From: an uncultured Opitutaceae bacterium
Lineage (GTDB): Bacteria; Verrucomicrobiota; Verrucomicrobiia; Opitutales; Opitutaceae
Assembly (NCBI GenBank): GCA_951813085.1
Contig: OX638348.1
Coordinates: 3,605,627 to 3,669,626, forward strand
Length of the DNA stretch: 64,000 nucleotides
Direction: 5' to 3'
The notes under the pieces were generated by a model. The model saw only the letters and a list, made by a program, of their open reading frames with translations. It was not told where the DNA came from and did not search any database. Numbering within the stretch: position 1 is the stretch's first letter; each line of letters begins with the position of its first letter. Shown here in pieces: positions 8,196-17,497 of this stretch. Made by a program: the position numbers and the translations under genes.

Positions 8196-8974
8196 ATCTT
8201 TCTATTTGGGACATTCTTTTTTCGGCATCGATTGTAGTATGCCTGGGGATACTGCTGGCCTACTACCGATTGGGTATCACGAGGACGCTATTCATCGCTT
8301 CGGTGCGATTAGTGGTCCAGCTGCTTTTGGTTGGCTACGTTCTCAAGGTTTTATTTGCCGAAGGAAAGCTTGTCTACGTAGCTATCATGGCTGCGGTCAT
8401 GCTGCTCGTAGCCTCGAGAGAGATCATGGCTAGGCAAAAGCGACGCCTCAAAGGCTGGGGGGCTTTTGGTCTGGGCGCATCGACACTGTTTGTTTCTTCG
8501 TTTGCCATAGCGCTCTTCGGCCTCATGGTAGTGGTACGCCCGGATCCCTGGTACCAGCCTCAGTATGCGATCCCTTTGCTAGGCATGATCATGAGCAACA
8601 CGATGAGCGGGATTAGCTTGTCGATGGATCGTCTAACGTCCGCTCTGCACGACAATCGAGCTATCGTTGAGCAGCGATTGGCGTTGGGGGAGACCGCCCG
8701 GGAGGCAATCCTACCGTATATGCGCGATTGCATCCGCACGGGAATCATGCCCGTTGTCAACTCGATGGGCACTGCAGGTATCGTTGCGCTGCCCGGGATG
8801 ATGACAGGTCAGATCCTCGCTGGAGCGAATCCCACGGAAGCAGTTAAGTACCAAATAATTATATGGTTTTTTATTGCTGGAGGAGTTGGATTCGGCATGG
8901 CCGTTTCCTTAAGAATGCTGGAATCTCGATTGTTCGACAAGCGGCAGCGATTGCGTCTGGATCGGCTTCGATGA
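8180..8974 (+). CDS. fetB: ABC transporter permease, FetB/YbbM (UPF0014) family
   Basis: The 264-residue protein has about seven hydrophobic segments and family stretches such as YYRLGITRTLFIASVRLVVQ near the N-terminus and the central MIMSNTMSGISLSMDRL. It also has the family's RLALGETAREAILPYM cytoplasmic loop and MGTAGIVALPGMMTGQILAG. It is the membrane partner of the upstream ATPase, with which it overlaps, and lies in the inner membrane. An iron or metal export role follows from the E. coli homologue and is not proven here. Confidence 0.88.
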   Translation: MGETVDLSIWDILFSASIVVCLGILLAYYRLGITRTLFIASVRLVVQLLLVGYVLKVLFAEGKLVYVAIMAAVMLLVASREIMARQKRRLKGWGAFGLGASTLFVSSFAIALFGLMVVVRPDPWYQPQYAIPLLGMIMSNTMSGISLSMDRLTSALHDNRAIVEQRLALGETAREAILPYMRDCIRTGIMPVVNSMGTAGIVALPGMMTGQILAGANPTEAVKYQIIIWFFIAGGVGFGMAVSLRMLESRLFDKRQRLRLDRLR

Positions 8975-9077
8975 GATTACTAGGGGTCAAATTCGCCTAA
9001 AATTGAATCCAAAGAATCCTGGTCAACGAATTCGTTTTTGTTAAAATCGATCTCATTAGAGACCGATCCTGCCGTTA

Positions 9078-9674
9078 ATGATGAAGATGATGACCGCGAT
9101 GAGACTAGTTTTGGCGCTCCTGATATTGCCGGGATTCGCCTTGTCCCTTCATGGCGCCAAGAAAAAGGAGATCCCCTTCATCTACTTGAGTCGGAGCAAG
9201 GTGCTTTACGTAACGGTCATTGATAATGTCTACGATGACGGGAATGTCGCGGACCGGTTCTACGATATCGAAGATACTTTGGTGGGGGTCTTCAAGGAGG
9301 TGGATTTCCCGATGGACTATAAGATCGTGAGGTTCGGTTCGCGCGTGCCAAAAGACCAGCCGGAGATGCAGCTGGTAATCCTCAAGTGGGGCCAGAACGG
9401 GCTGGGCGAAATCGAGGTTCGTATGAACGCGTCGCTCAAAGAGACGCCCGCTGCCAGGAACCGGAATAAGCTCGGTTGGTTCCGTCATTCCGATGGGAGC
9501 TTCCCGATTGTATCTACCACGCGGACAATTGCGAAATACAACGAAGTATTGAGCAAGGCCCTTATGAAGTTAATGGCCGAATTGAATAATCACTTGGAAC
9601 TGGATTATAACGACTCCAACCCGAACGGCAGCAGGCTCGCTCCGAGCTTAGGCACGCCCGTTCCAGACCAGTGA
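9078..9674 (+). CDS. Hypothetical exported protein next to an ECF sigma gene
   Basis: I do not recognise the 198-residue product. It starts with a signal peptide (hydrophobic LVLALLILPGFALSLHGA). If translation starts at the later ATG at 9102, the signal is still complete. The mature part is a mixed alpha/beta sequence of about 165 residues with no cysteine motif or repeat. It lies 19 bases upstream of the sigma factor gene on the same strand, so it may belong to that operon or regulon (inference). The 103 bases before it hold no other gene. Confidence 0.6.
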   Translation: MMKMMTAMRLVLALLILPGFALSLHGAKKKEIPFIYLSRSKVLYVTVIDNVYDDGNVADRFYDIEDTLVGVFKEVDFPMDYKIVRFGSRVPKDQPEMQLVILKWGQNGLGEIEVRMNASLKETPAARNRNKLGWFRHSDGSFPIVSTTRTIAKYNEVLSKALMKLMAELNNHLELDYNDSNPNGSRLAPSLGTPVPDQ

Positions 9675-9693
9675 GCCGTGTACGGATTGGTTT

Positions 9694-10272
9694 ATGAGTG
9701 GATCGACGGATGACGCCAGCATCGAAGCCGAGCTAATTCGGCGCATAGCCGCCGGGGAGCGGGGTGCTTTCGATGAGCTCTACAACCGGTACTCTCGGCC
9801 GTTGTTCTCCTATGCATTCAAGTTCCTGCGCGATCGAATGATCGCCGAAGAGGTGCTCCAGGACGCATTCGTCAAGATATGGAGGACCGCGCCGCGCTAC
9901 AATCCAGCTCTCTCTCGCCCGTTTAGCTGGGCAGTACTGGTTACGAAGCGACTGTGCATCGATCAGTTGCGGCGCTTGAAGCCTGAGTCGATCGTCGAAG
10001 ACCCCATGGCTCTTCAATCGAACGAAGCAGTGCTCTCGCAACAGAGGGACCCTTCTGAAACCGTTGCGGTGAGCGAGGAAATAGGGCGAATGCGCACGAT
10101 GCTCGACAAGCTGCCGCAAGCTCAAAAAGACAGCCTGTCCCTAGCGATTAGCAAGGGACTCACTCAGCAAGAAATATCGGATGCGCTTGGGATGCCGCTT
10201 GGCACCGTGAAGACGTCCATGCGCCGCGGTATGCAACGACTCCGGCAGTTAATGTCACATTGTTATGAATAA
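9694..10272 (+). CDS. ECF-type RNA polymerase sigma factor
   Basis: The 192-residue protein has sigma region 2 (FDELYNRYSRPLFSYAFKFL through AEEVLQDAFVKIWR, residues about 25-70) and region 4 with a helix-turn-helix (GLTQQEISDALGMPLGTVKT, about 150-170). There is no region 1 or 3, as in extracytoplasmic-function sigma factors. The downstream gene overlaps by eight bases and encodes a membrane anti-sigma factor. The sigma is therefore likely held inactive at the membrane and released by an envelope signal. Its targets are unknown, and the exported protein encoded upstream is a candidate. Confidence 0.9.
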   Translation: MSGSTDDASIEAELIRRIAAGERGAFDELYNRYSRPLFSYAFKFLRDRMIAEEVLQDAFVKIWRTAPRYNPALSRPFSWAVLVTKRLCIDQLRRLKPESIVEDPMALQSNEAVLSQQRDPSETVAVSEEIGRMRTMLDKLPQAQKDSLSLAISKGLTQQEISDALGMPLGTVKTSMRRGMQRLRQLMSHCYE

Positions 10273-11137
10273 GGAAGAATTACATGAAAAAGCGCTCCAG
10301 TATGCGCTAGGAACTTTGCCCGCTTCGGAAATAGAGACCATCGAGTCGCGCCTCCATGCGGATAGAGAGCTGCAAATGGCAGTTCACGAGTGGCAACGCG
10401 TAAACGAAGAGGACGCACTCGAATGCGAGCAGCTTGAGCCATCGTTTCAGACTTACTCCAGGATCATGTCGAAGGTGGACGTAAAATCAGCTGAGGATTC
10501 GCCTGATGCGGACAGGGGCGGGTCGTCAATCGCATCGTTTCTCTCTTGGGGCGGTTGGGCCGCTGCCGCTGCGATCGCCTTGGTATTTGGAGTGACTTCG
10601 ATGCAAGAAGGCTCTCGGTCAGGAGGTGCCCAAGACCTCACCGCGTCGAGTGGTAGCGATATCGTATTGAATGACTTGGGAAATCCGGATCTGGCGAGCG
10701 CAGTTGCCGCTACCGATGAGGATCAAGAGGAATTCCAGGATCGCCTCCTGGAACTGACGGGATTGGCTGAGGCGTATTGGTTTTCACGTGATGGACTGCC
10801 GCCTGAATCGGAATCGAGTGTAGACTCGCAAGAGTTTGCTGGCGGATTTTCCATCTATGACCGAAAGATCAAGATAGGCGTAATCGGGATCGAGAATATC
10901 CCGGAAAGCCGCTTGGGCAAGTACTACAATGTTTGGGCAAAGTCTTCCGAAGACAGCGATCCCGTTTGGGCGGGCATGCTCAAGCAGGGCGAAGCCGGCA
11001 GTCGCTTGGCGTTTTTCGACCTGTCGTCGAACGATGCGATACAAGGCACAGATGCAGCCATCTCCTTTTTCGTTACTGAGGAAGATGAAAAACGCCCCGT
11101 CAGGCCCGAAGGCAAAGTTGTCTTGAGCGGAATTTAG
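10265..11137 (+). CDS. Membrane anti-sigma factor (RskA-like)
   Basis: The 290-residue protein has a cytoplasmic N-terminal part (1-90) with the YALGTLPASEIETIE pattern of anti-sigma-K-type proteins. One membrane helix follows near 92-111 (WGGWAAAAAIALVFGV), then a periplasmic C-terminal domain of about 180 residues related to RskA. I see no HxxxCxxC zinc motif. The start overlaps the sigma gene stop, which supports stoichiometric synthesis and a direct sigma/anti-sigma pair. Release probably depends on regulated proteolysis of the periplasmic domain (family knowledge). Confidence 0.85.
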   Translation: MNKEELHEKALQYALGTLPASEIETIESRLHADRELQMAVHEWQRVNEEDALECEQLEPSFQTYSRIMSKVDVKSAEDSPDADRGGSSIASFLSWGGWAAAAAIALVFGVTSMQEGSRSGGAQDLTASSGSDIVLNDLGNPDLASAVAATDEDQEEFQDRLLELTGLAEAYWFSRDGLPPESESSVDSQEFAGGFSIYDRKIKIGVIGIENIPESRLGKYYNVWAKSSEDSDPVWAGMLKQGEAGSRLAFFDLSSNDAIQGTDAAISFFVTEEDEKRPVRPEGKVVLSGI

Positions 11138-11248
11138 CGGCGTCGCGAAGACGCGATTCCCAATGAGGACGTCTCTTTCGCTGAATCGAAAGCGAGAACC
11201 GAGCTCCGTAGTTGCATTAAACTGACTGAAGGCTAGGTTGAGAGCAGT

Positions 11249-12160
11249 ATGAGAACCGAACCCACTTCCTGGATCCTTGTGAGCCTGGTATTGCTCTTCG
11301 CGAGCGGTTGCTCGATCAAGAAGATGGCCATGAATCAGGTCGGCGATGCTTTGTCGGGCGGAGGGACGGTATTTTCCTCCGACGAAGATCCGGAACTGGT
11401 AAAGGACGCGCTGCCCTTCAGCCTCAAGCTTATGGAAAGCATTCTAGCCGAAACGCCGGAGCATGAGGGATTGCTGATCGCCCTTGCGAGCGGTTTTACC
11501 CAGTACGGTTATGGATTCGTTCAGCTTGATGCGGATGAAATTGAGGATGACGACTACGATCGGGCGCTTGAGATCAGAGATCGAGCCCGGAAGCTCTATC
11601 TACGGGCTAAAGGTTATGGCATGCGAGGTTTGGAGATTCGGCATCCTGGTTTCGAGGGGTCGCTAAGGGAGGATGCGGTTGCGGCCTTGTTACGATTTCA
11701 GAAAAGCGATGTGGAGGGCCTATACTGGACGGGTCTCTCTTGGGCAGCAGCCATCGTGCTTTCATTGGATGATCCGGAAGCGCTCGGTGAATTGGCGCTC
11801 GCCGAAGCGATCATGGAACGGGCTTTGGAGCTCGATCCCGATTGGGAATCGGGGACCTTGCAGGGATTTTTCATTACGTATGAGATGAGCCGCATTGGAG
11901 GCGAGGGGGATCCCATCCAGAATGCGACTCGGCACTATCTTCGGGCCAAGGAGCTGTCGGGAGGATTGATGGCGTCAGTATATGTGGCCTACGCTGAATC
12001 TGTAGCGGTGGAAAAAGGCGACAAGGACCTATTCGTTTCACTGCTCAACGAAGCCCTGGCGATCGACCTGGACGCGCGACCAGATTGGAGGCTTTCAAAT
12101 CTTATCTACCAGCGACGGGCCAAATGGCTGTTGACGCGCCTCGATTGGCTGTTTTTTTAA
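11249..12160 (+). CDS. TRAP transporter TatT component lipoprotein
   Basis: The 303-residue protein starts with a lipoprotein signal (LVLLFASGCS, lipidated Cys21). The rest is helical, with TPR-like repeats such as ELALAEAIMERALELDPDWE and the TatT-typical stretch DRARKLYLRAKGYGMRGLEI. In Treponema, TatT forms a trimer in the periplasm that docks the TRAP substrate-binding protein. The downstream DctP and DctQM genes complete the set here. It is separated from dctP by 178 bases that may hold a second promoter. Confidence 0.85.
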   Translation: MRTEPTSWILVSLVLLFASGCSIKKMAMNQVGDALSGGGTVFSSDEDPELVKDALPFSLKLMESILAETPEHEGLLIALASGFTQYGYGFVQLDADEIEDDDYDRALEIRDRARKLYLRAKGYGMRGLEIRHPGFEGSLREDAVAALLRFQKSDVEGLYWTGLSWAAAIVLSLDDPEALGELALAEAIMERALELDPDWESGTLQGFFITYEMSRIGGEGDPIQNATRHYLRAKELSGGLMASVYVAYAESVAVEKGDKDLFVSLLNEALAIDLDARPDWRLSNLIYQRRAKWLLTRLDWLFF

Positions 12161-12208
12161 ATAACTGATAACCAAATATTTAAGATCGAAAATTTGATAT
12201 AAATTAGG

Positions 12209-12239
12209 TTGACGCGAAGAAGTCTTCTTTCCCCATAAT
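12209..12239 (+). promoter_or_regulatory. Candidate promoter and operator before the TRAP dctP gene
   Basis: TTGACG at 12209-12214 and CATAAT at 12234-12239 could be -35 and -10 boxes, although the 19-base spacer is slightly long. Within the spacer lies a perfect odd-length palindrome, AAGAAG-T-CTTCTT (12217-12229), which would suit a repressor. The surrounding 178 bases contain no gene. Confidence 0.35.
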
Positions 12240-12338
12240 TCTTGACTCGACACTTTTAATGAAACGATTTGCCGATTTGCCGTTCCTAGTACTTTAGGAC
12301 TGCGCATCTTTCGCTATCTCCTGAGAATCGAATTGAAT

Positions 12339-13358
12339 ATGAATCACCCTGCTCGAACTTTTCGCCGAGCCGCTGCTGCTGCTGGCCTGGCCTTTGTATC
12401 CATCGCAGTTTGCGTGGGTGCCCCATTGCGCCTGGCAACTCTCGCCCCCAAGGACACTTCATTTGACAAGACACTGCGCAAGATGGGTCAGTCCTGGAAG
12501 AAGGATACCGGCGGGAAAGCGAGTTTGATTGTTTACGTGGGCGGTAGCCAGGGAAGCGAATCGGAATTGATAGAGAAGATGCGGATCAATCGCTTGCATG
12601 CGGCTCTATTGACTGGAATTGGGCTTTCCGAAATCGACGATAGCGTGGCTGTGTTTCAAAAGGTGCCCCTTTTGTATAGGAGCTTCGATGAGCTGGAGCA
12701 TGTTATGGAGAACATGACACCCGTATTGGAAGAAAGAATACGTGCGAAGGGATTCGTTGTGCTTTGCTGGATCGACAGCGGGTGGGTACGTATTTTCAGC
12801 AAGAAACCCTTGATGACGCCGGATGACATGCGCCAATCGAAGCTCTTCACTTGGGCGGGCGATCCTAAGCAGACTGATCTTCTGAAGAAAATGGGTTTCC
12901 GCCCCATCGCGATCGAGAGCACTGAAATTGTTTCGAGCCTGACTACCGGTCTGGTGGATACAGTGCCAATGCCTCCATTTTATGCTTTGGCGAGCCAAAC
13001 TTACAATACAGCCCCTTACATGCTCGACTTCAACTATGCGCCGATTACCGGAGCGATTGTGATCTCGAAGCGAATGTGGGATCGCTTTACCGAAGAAGAG
13101 CAAGTAGCCATGAAGGCCGCTGCGGTGGACGCTGGCAAAGAAATGACTTCTGCCGGTAGAAGGGAGAGCGAGGAGTCGATCCGGGTGATGGCGGATAATT
13201 GGAATTTGAAATCGAGCCAGCTAGACGATGAGCAAAATTCCGCTTGGCAGGCGATTTCAACGGAAGCGTATGGACATATTCGCGACAATACGGTGCCTGC
13301 CGAAATATGGGATCAAGTGGCCCAACTGTTGGAGTCGTACCGGGCAGCCGAAAACTAG
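12339..13358 (+). CDS. dctP: TRAP transporter substrate-binding protein (DctP family)
   Basis: From the ATG at 12339 the protein has 339 residues. An in-frame TTG lies six bases earlier. A signal peptide (AAAAAGLAFVSIAVCVGA) precedes a mature start APLRLATLAPKDTSF, which is typical of DctP periplasmic receptors. Other family features are MRINRLHAALLTGIGLSEI and the long C-terminal helix after the EEEQ/KAAAVDAGKEM region. It delivers a small organic acid or related solute to the fused permease encoded 83 bases downstream and probably docks on TatT. The ligand cannot be told from sequence. Confidence 0.88.
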   Translation: MNHPARTFRRAAAAAGLAFVSIAVCVGAPLRLATLAPKDTSFDKTLRKMGQSWKKDTGGKASLIVYVGGSQGSESELIEKMRINRLHAALLTGIGLSEIDDSVAVFQKVPLLYRSFDELEHVMENMTPVLEERIRAKGFVVLCWIDSGWVRIFSKKPLMTPDDMRQSKLFTWAGDPKQTDLLKKMGFRPIAIESTEIVSSLTTGLVDTVPMPPFYALASQTYNTAPYMLDFNYAPITGAIVISKRMWDRFTEEEQVAMKAAAVDAGKEMTSAGRRESEESIRVMADNWNLKSSQLDDEQNSAWQAISTEAYGHIRDNTVPAEIWDQVAQLLESYRAAEN

Positions 13359-13441
13359 GAACGGGGACAACGCGCGATTGGCGATCGGTCTCTAGGCGGG
13401 ATTCCCCTTGCCTTTAAGGTCCTCGCAGGTAGCAATTCCCC

Positions 13442-15361
13442 GTGGAAAATGCGGATCCCTCAGTTTCTGCCGCTTCAGGCCAATCACGCATAGCCGAGTT
13501 CGCGAGCCGTTTGCATGCCGCTTGGGCGATCGTTGAGGATTGGCTGATCTCGATCGCTTTGGGGCTTATGATGATGCTCCCGTTGCTCGAGATTATCCTA
13601 AGGCGATTCAATACGGGGGTTTCCGGGTCTGCTGAAATGTTGCAGCACCTGGTGCTTTTTGTGGCGATGCTGGGCGGAGCCATCGCCGCGCGCGAAAATC
13701 GTTTGCTATCGCTATCCACGTTCACGGTTTTTCTAAAAGGCCCCTGGGCGATCGCAGCCAAGTCCTATAGCGCTTCAGTCGCCTTTTTCGTTACCGTTGC
13801 GATTGGAATTGGTTGTTACAAGTTTATCAATACGGATGGTATTGGCGACAGCATCCTGTTTGCGGGCGTTCCCGGATGGATGTTCATGACCGTGATGCCA
13901 ATTGGGTTCGCGCTGCTGGCGGCCCGTATCGCCTGGTTAAGTAGCGATAGGTGGCAATTGCGGCTCGTTCCTATCGTGGTAGGAGTAGGGCTCTTCTTGT
14001 TTACTACTCATCAATTTGAAGAGGTCGAGTCCTCTGTATGGCCACTACTGATGCTATTGATTACCGCCACGATAGCTGGAGCGCCCTTGTACGTGGCAAT
14101 TGGTGGGATGGCGCTTATCATGAACTGGGGATGGAGCGGCTATTTCCCGGAGGAGCGTGTTCCGATAACCATCGAGACCCAGGCCCAGACGTTGTATGGC
14201 TTCATTAGCAACCCCCTCTTGGTTACGCTTCCTCTGTTTACGCTTGCGGGGTATTTTCTAGCCCAGGGCGATTCATCGAAACGACTGATTCGCTTGATTC
14301 AATCGGTGTTTGGAGGAGTCCGTGGCGGCGCAGTGATCGTGACGGTTTTGGTGTGCGCCTTCTTTACGACATTCACAGGTGCATCGGGGGTGACGATTCT
14401 AGCGTTGGGGGGACTGCTGATGCCCGTTCTACAGTCGTCAGGCTATAGCGAACGTTCGAGCATTGGAATGCTCACCGGTGCCGGCTCCTTGGGAGTATTG
14501 TTCCCTCCTTGCTTGCCTTTGATCCTGTACGCCGTCGTTGCGACGAATACGAAGTTGGTGAGCCTTTCATTGACGGACGTTTTCCTAGGAGGTGCCATTC
14601 CGGGCGCTCTGCTTGTCTTAATGACGATCGCCTGGGGAATATGGAAGCAGCCGCAGGCGAATGTGGATAGCGCTCCGATAGATTGGAAGGAAGTGCGAAG
14701 CGCATTCGTCTCCGCCTTGGGCGAATTGATGCTGCCAGTAGTGGCGTTGTTCGCCTTGTTCAGCGGATACGCGACTCCAATCGAGGCGGCGTCCGTTTCG
14801 GCGTTCTATGCGTTTCTCTTGTACCTGGTAGATGCGAAATGGGTAAGGAGCGTAAATATCCGAAAAGAGCTGCCTCGCATGATGGCTGAGTGCGGATTGC
14901 TGGTAGGAGGGGTATTGCTTATTCTGGGCGTTGCGATGGGGCTGACCGACTACTTGATATTCGCTATGATCCCAGCTCGAATGGTTGAGTGGGCGGAGGC
15001 GACGATTGATTCGAAATACGTCTTTCTGCTCGCCTTGAATGGCGCCTTGATCCTCGTGGGCTGCCTGATGGATATTTTCTCCGCAATTATTGTGATTGTA
15101 CCGCTCATCGTGCCACTCGGAGTGTTGTTCGGCATCGATCCCGTACACCTTGGGATCATATTCCTCGCGAATTTGCAGCTTGGTTACCTGACGCCTCCAA
15201 TAGGAATGAACTTATTCCTCGCCTCCTATCGATTCGGGAAGCCGATGTCGGAGGTAATCCGGGCATCCCTACCACTGCTCGCTGTCTTTATTATTGGTGT
15301 GCTCTTAATTACCTACGCCCCTTTCTTAACGACCTGGCTTCCTGGCCTGTTTCAGAAGTAG
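13442..15361 (+). CDS. dctM: TRAP transporter fused permease (DctQ-DctM)
   Basis: The 639-residue protein begins at GTG 13442. Residues about 30-190 form the small four-helix DctQ part (EDWLISIALG, then AEMLQHLVLFVAMLGGAIAA). The remainder is the large DctM permease with family motifs such as FTLAGYFLAQGDSSKRL, GASGVTILALGGLLMP and PPIGMNLFLAS. It imports the DctP ligand with an ion gradient across the inner membrane. The fused layout is common with TatT systems. The next gene, rsmE, starts four bases after its stop, so they share a transcript. Confidence 0.92.
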   Translation: MENADPSVSAASGQSRIAEFASRLHAAWAIVEDWLISIALGLMMMLPLLEIILRRFNTGVSGSAEMLQHLVLFVAMLGGAIAARENRLLSLSTFTVFLKGPWAIAAKSYSASVAFFVTVAIGIGCYKFINTDGIGDSILFAGVPGWMFMTVMPIGFALLAARIAWLSSDRWQLRLVPIVVGVGLFLFTTHQFEEVESSVWPLLMLLITATIAGAPLYVAIGGMALIMNWGWSGYFPEERVPITIETQAQTLYGFISNPLLVTLPLFTLAGYFLAQGDSSKRLIRLIQSVFGGVRGGAVIVTVLVCAFFTTFTGASGVTILALGGLLMPVLQSSGYSERSSIGMLTGAGSLGVLFPPCLPLILYAVVATNTKLVSLSLTDVFLGGAIPGALLVLMTIAWGIWKQPQANVDSAPIDWKEVRSAFVSALGELMLPVVALFALFSGYATPIEAASVSAFYAFLLYLVDAKWVRSVNIRKELPRMMAECGLLVGGVLLILGVAMGLTDYLIFAMIPARMVEWAEATIDSKYVFLLALNGALILVGCLMDIFSAIIVIVPLIVPLGVLFGIDPVHLGIIFLANLQLGYLTPPIGMNLFLASYRFGKPMSEVIRASLPLLAVFIIGVLLITYAPFLTTWLPGLFQK

Positions 15362-15365
15362 AGCG

Positions 15366-16079
15366 GTGAATATCGTATTATTCGAGCCAAGCGAAATCGG
15401 GAAGCCGCTGCCTCGCGACTATGACCGCTCCAATCATATCATAGAAATTTTGGGCCGGAGCGTAGGCGATCGCTTCGATGCTGGAGTTGTGAACGGATTG
15501 CGTGGAAAAGGGACGGTGACGGCAATCCACGATGACCGCATAGAGTTTGAATTCGAAGAGGCAATCGAAGAGCCAGAGCTCTATCCGATTGACTTAGTTG
15601 TCGGGATGACGCTGCCTCAAACGTGTCGCAAAATCTTGCGCGATGCGACTGCTATGGGCGTACAGCGTATTTTCTTTGTCGCTACGGAGAAAGGAGAACC
15701 CTCGTATTCCAGCTCGAAGCTATGGACCACGGAAGAATGGCGATGTCAATTGGTGGCGGGCGCCGCGCAGGCATTTACGACACGGATCCCCAATGTTTCC
15801 ATAGATCTGAGCATTGAGGAAGCCATGGCGCTTGTCCAATCGGCGAACACTAAAGTTGCGTTGGACAACTATGAAGCGAGTTCGAGCCTGGCCAATATTG
15901 CTGGATCGAAAGGCGCGGTAGCGCTGGCCATGGGAGCCGAAAGAGGTTGGTCGAGCGCGGAGCGAGACTTGCTCAGGAGAAATGAATTCGAGTTGGCTCA
16001 TCTAGGTATTCGCCCGCTTAGAACCGAAACTGCAATCGTGGCGGGACTGGCGATACTCTCCCAGATCTTCGTGACGTAA
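15366..16079 (+). CDS. rsmE: 16S rRNA m3U1498 methyltransferase RsmE
   Basis: The 237-residue protein starts at GTG 15366. The N-terminal 70 residues are the PUA-like RNA-binding part (DRSNHIIEILGRSVGDRF). The C-terminal SPOUT domain has a knot region variant, AMGAERGWSSAERD, where most RsmE proteins have GPEGGFS, followed by the canonical LGIRPLRTETAIVAGLAIL. It methylates U1498 in 16S rRNA. It is co-transcribed with the TRAP genes by position only. Confidence 0.87.
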   Translation: MNIVLFEPSEIGKPLPRDYDRSNHIIEILGRSVGDRFDAGVVNGLRGKGTVTAIHDDRIEFEFEEAIEEPELYPIDLVVGMTLPQTCRKILRDATAMGVQRIFFVATEKGEPSYSSSKLWTTEEWRCQLVAGAAQAFTTRIPNVSIDLSIEEAMALVQSANTKVALDNYEASSSLANIAGSKGAVALAMGAERGWSSAERDLLRRNEFELAHLGIRPLRTETAIVAGLAILSQIFVT

Positions 16080-16158
16080 GTGGCTATCCCCCACGCTCAA
16101 CGCAGCGGCAAGCCCATCCGGCGAGCAACGATACACATTCTGATTCATTGGACAGTCT

Positions 16159-16743
16159 CTAAGATGAGTTGGATTGGGTCGGCAAAGAAGCTCGTTTGAA
16201 GACGCAGGCTGTAGGCTGATCGCGCCCTTTTCCTAGTCGTCTTTGAAGAGACCAATTGTCATGGGAGAGTTCAATCCGTCCTGGAGCTTCGAATACGACA
16301 AGCCCTGATTGGCTGACAAGGCGATCGAATGCATTGAAGAGAGCAGGAGCCATGGATTCGATGCGGTCGTAGGGAGGATCGACGAATATGAGATCGAAAT
16401 GCGGTTCTAGCAACGTTCCAGCCTTGGTCGCGTCGCCGCAAATAACTGAGCCTTGAAGTTTCGCTGATCCCATGCTTTTCGCCACGATATCGATGTTGGT
16501 CCGTATCATGGAGCATGCGGATCGATTGATTTCGACGAAGCTCGCGGAGGCAGCTCCTCGGCTCAGCGCCTCGAGTCCGTAAGAACCAGTTCCCGCGAAT
16601 AGGTCGGCAACGCGAGCATTTTCAATCCTAGCTCCCAGGCTGGAGAAGACGCCTTGCCGCAAGCGGTCCATTGCGGGGCGGTGTACTGATTTTTTAGAGA
16701 CACTCAATGCGACGCCTCTCGCTCTTCCACCTGAGACGCGCAT
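16159..16743 (-). CDS. rsmD: 16S rRNA m2G966 methyltransferase RsmD
   Basis: The 194-residue protein shows the RsmD N-terminus MRVSGGRARGVAL, SAM motif I DLFAGTGSYGLEALSRGA and the catalytic motif FVDPPYD. It methylates G966 of 16S rRNA. The stop faces rsmE 79 bases away, in convergent orientation. Its start is three bases after the exbB-like stop, so it is probably the last gene of the leftward transcript from the TPR genes. The C-terminal tail is not conserved. Confidence 0.88.
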   Translation of the reverse strand: MRVSGGRARGVALSVSKKSVHRPAMDRLRQGVFSSLGARIENARVADLFAGTGSYGLEALSRGAASASFVEINRSACSMIRTNIDIVAKSMGSAKLQGSVICGDATKAGTLLEPHFDLIFVDPPYDRIESMAPALFNAFDRLVSQSGLVVFEAPGRIELSHDNWSLQRRLGKGRDQPTACVFKRASLPTQSNSS

Positions 16744-16746
16744 CGA

Positions 16747-17481
16747 CTACGGTTCTTCTGTTGAATCAGCGTCGAGGTGCTCGCTAATCGAATTGGCCCG
16801 CTGCGCGCTTTCTACCAACTGGTTATTGAGGCGGTTGTTGAAATAGGAGTGAGCGACCATTGCAGAGATGCCGATGCAGAGACCGGTAGCTGTAGTGATC
16901 AACGCCTCGCCGATATTGCCCGCGAGCAGCTCGGGACGGCCCATTCCGCCAGTCGACATCGTTTGAAACGCACCAATCATGCCGTTCACGGTGCCAAGGA
17001 GTCCTACCATCGGCGATACCGTCGCAATCACATTGATATAGTGTATCCACTGACCCACGGAATGCTCCTCCAAATCAAAGCGCTCTTGAATGGTTTCCTC
17101 CACCTTTTCCTTGTTGGAATCTTCATTGGAAGAGACGAGTTTTGGGAGTCCTGCCGCGAGGGCCTTGCCGAGAACGGATGGCTCGAGCCGTGCCGCAGAG
17201 ATCGCATCCTCAATTCGACCTGCCTTGCACAATGATTCAATTCGGCTGCTGAAGAATTCGGATCCGAATTTCGAGGCATTCGTTTCGCGAGCGCAATGAA
17301 TGATAAGGTATATCAGCGCAAGCGAGCAGGCCCCCAATGGGTACATAGCCCATCCTCCCTGCGCGATCATGTTCCAAAGACTGGATTGGCTTTCAACCGA
17401 GCCTGTAGTTTCTTGAGCGAGTAGAGGGACTGCTGCAATGGCTGCGAAGAGCGCTATAGCGGCGCGATGCGAGTAGTTCAT
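16747..17481 (-). CDS. MotA/TolQ/ExbB proton-channel family protein
   Basis: The 244-residue protein has a signal-like N-terminus ending near LLAQE. A first membrane helix follows (GWAMYPLGACSLALIYLII), then two C-terminal helices with the ExbB/TolQ pattern VIATVSPMVGLLGTVNGMIGAF and GEALITTATGLCIGISAMVAH. Such channels energise outer-membrane processes with ExbD/TolR and TonB/TolA. No ExbD-like gene follows, since rsmD starts three bases later. Upstream are TPR genes, as in other gene sets that place TPR proteins with ExbB. The partner must be encoded elsewhere, if it exists. Confidence 0.85.
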   Translation of the reverse strand: MNYSHRAAIALFAAIAAVPLLAQETTGSVESQSSLWNMIAQGGWAMYPLGACSLALIYLIIHCARETNASKFGSEFFSSRIESLCKAGRIEDAISAARLEPSVLGKALAAGLPKLVSSNEDSNKEKVEETIQERFDLEEHSVGQWIHYINVIATVSPMVGLLGTVNGMIGAFQTMSTGGMGRPELLAGNIGEALITTATGLCIGISAMVAHSYFNNRLNNQLVESAQRANSISEHLDADSTEEP

Positions 17482-17497
17482 TCGTGGATTCCTTTTT

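Noticed and set aside
11140-11160. A hairpin (GCGTC-GCGAA-GACGC) after the anti-sigma gene as a terminator
   Set aside because: The stem is short and no T tract follows on either strand.
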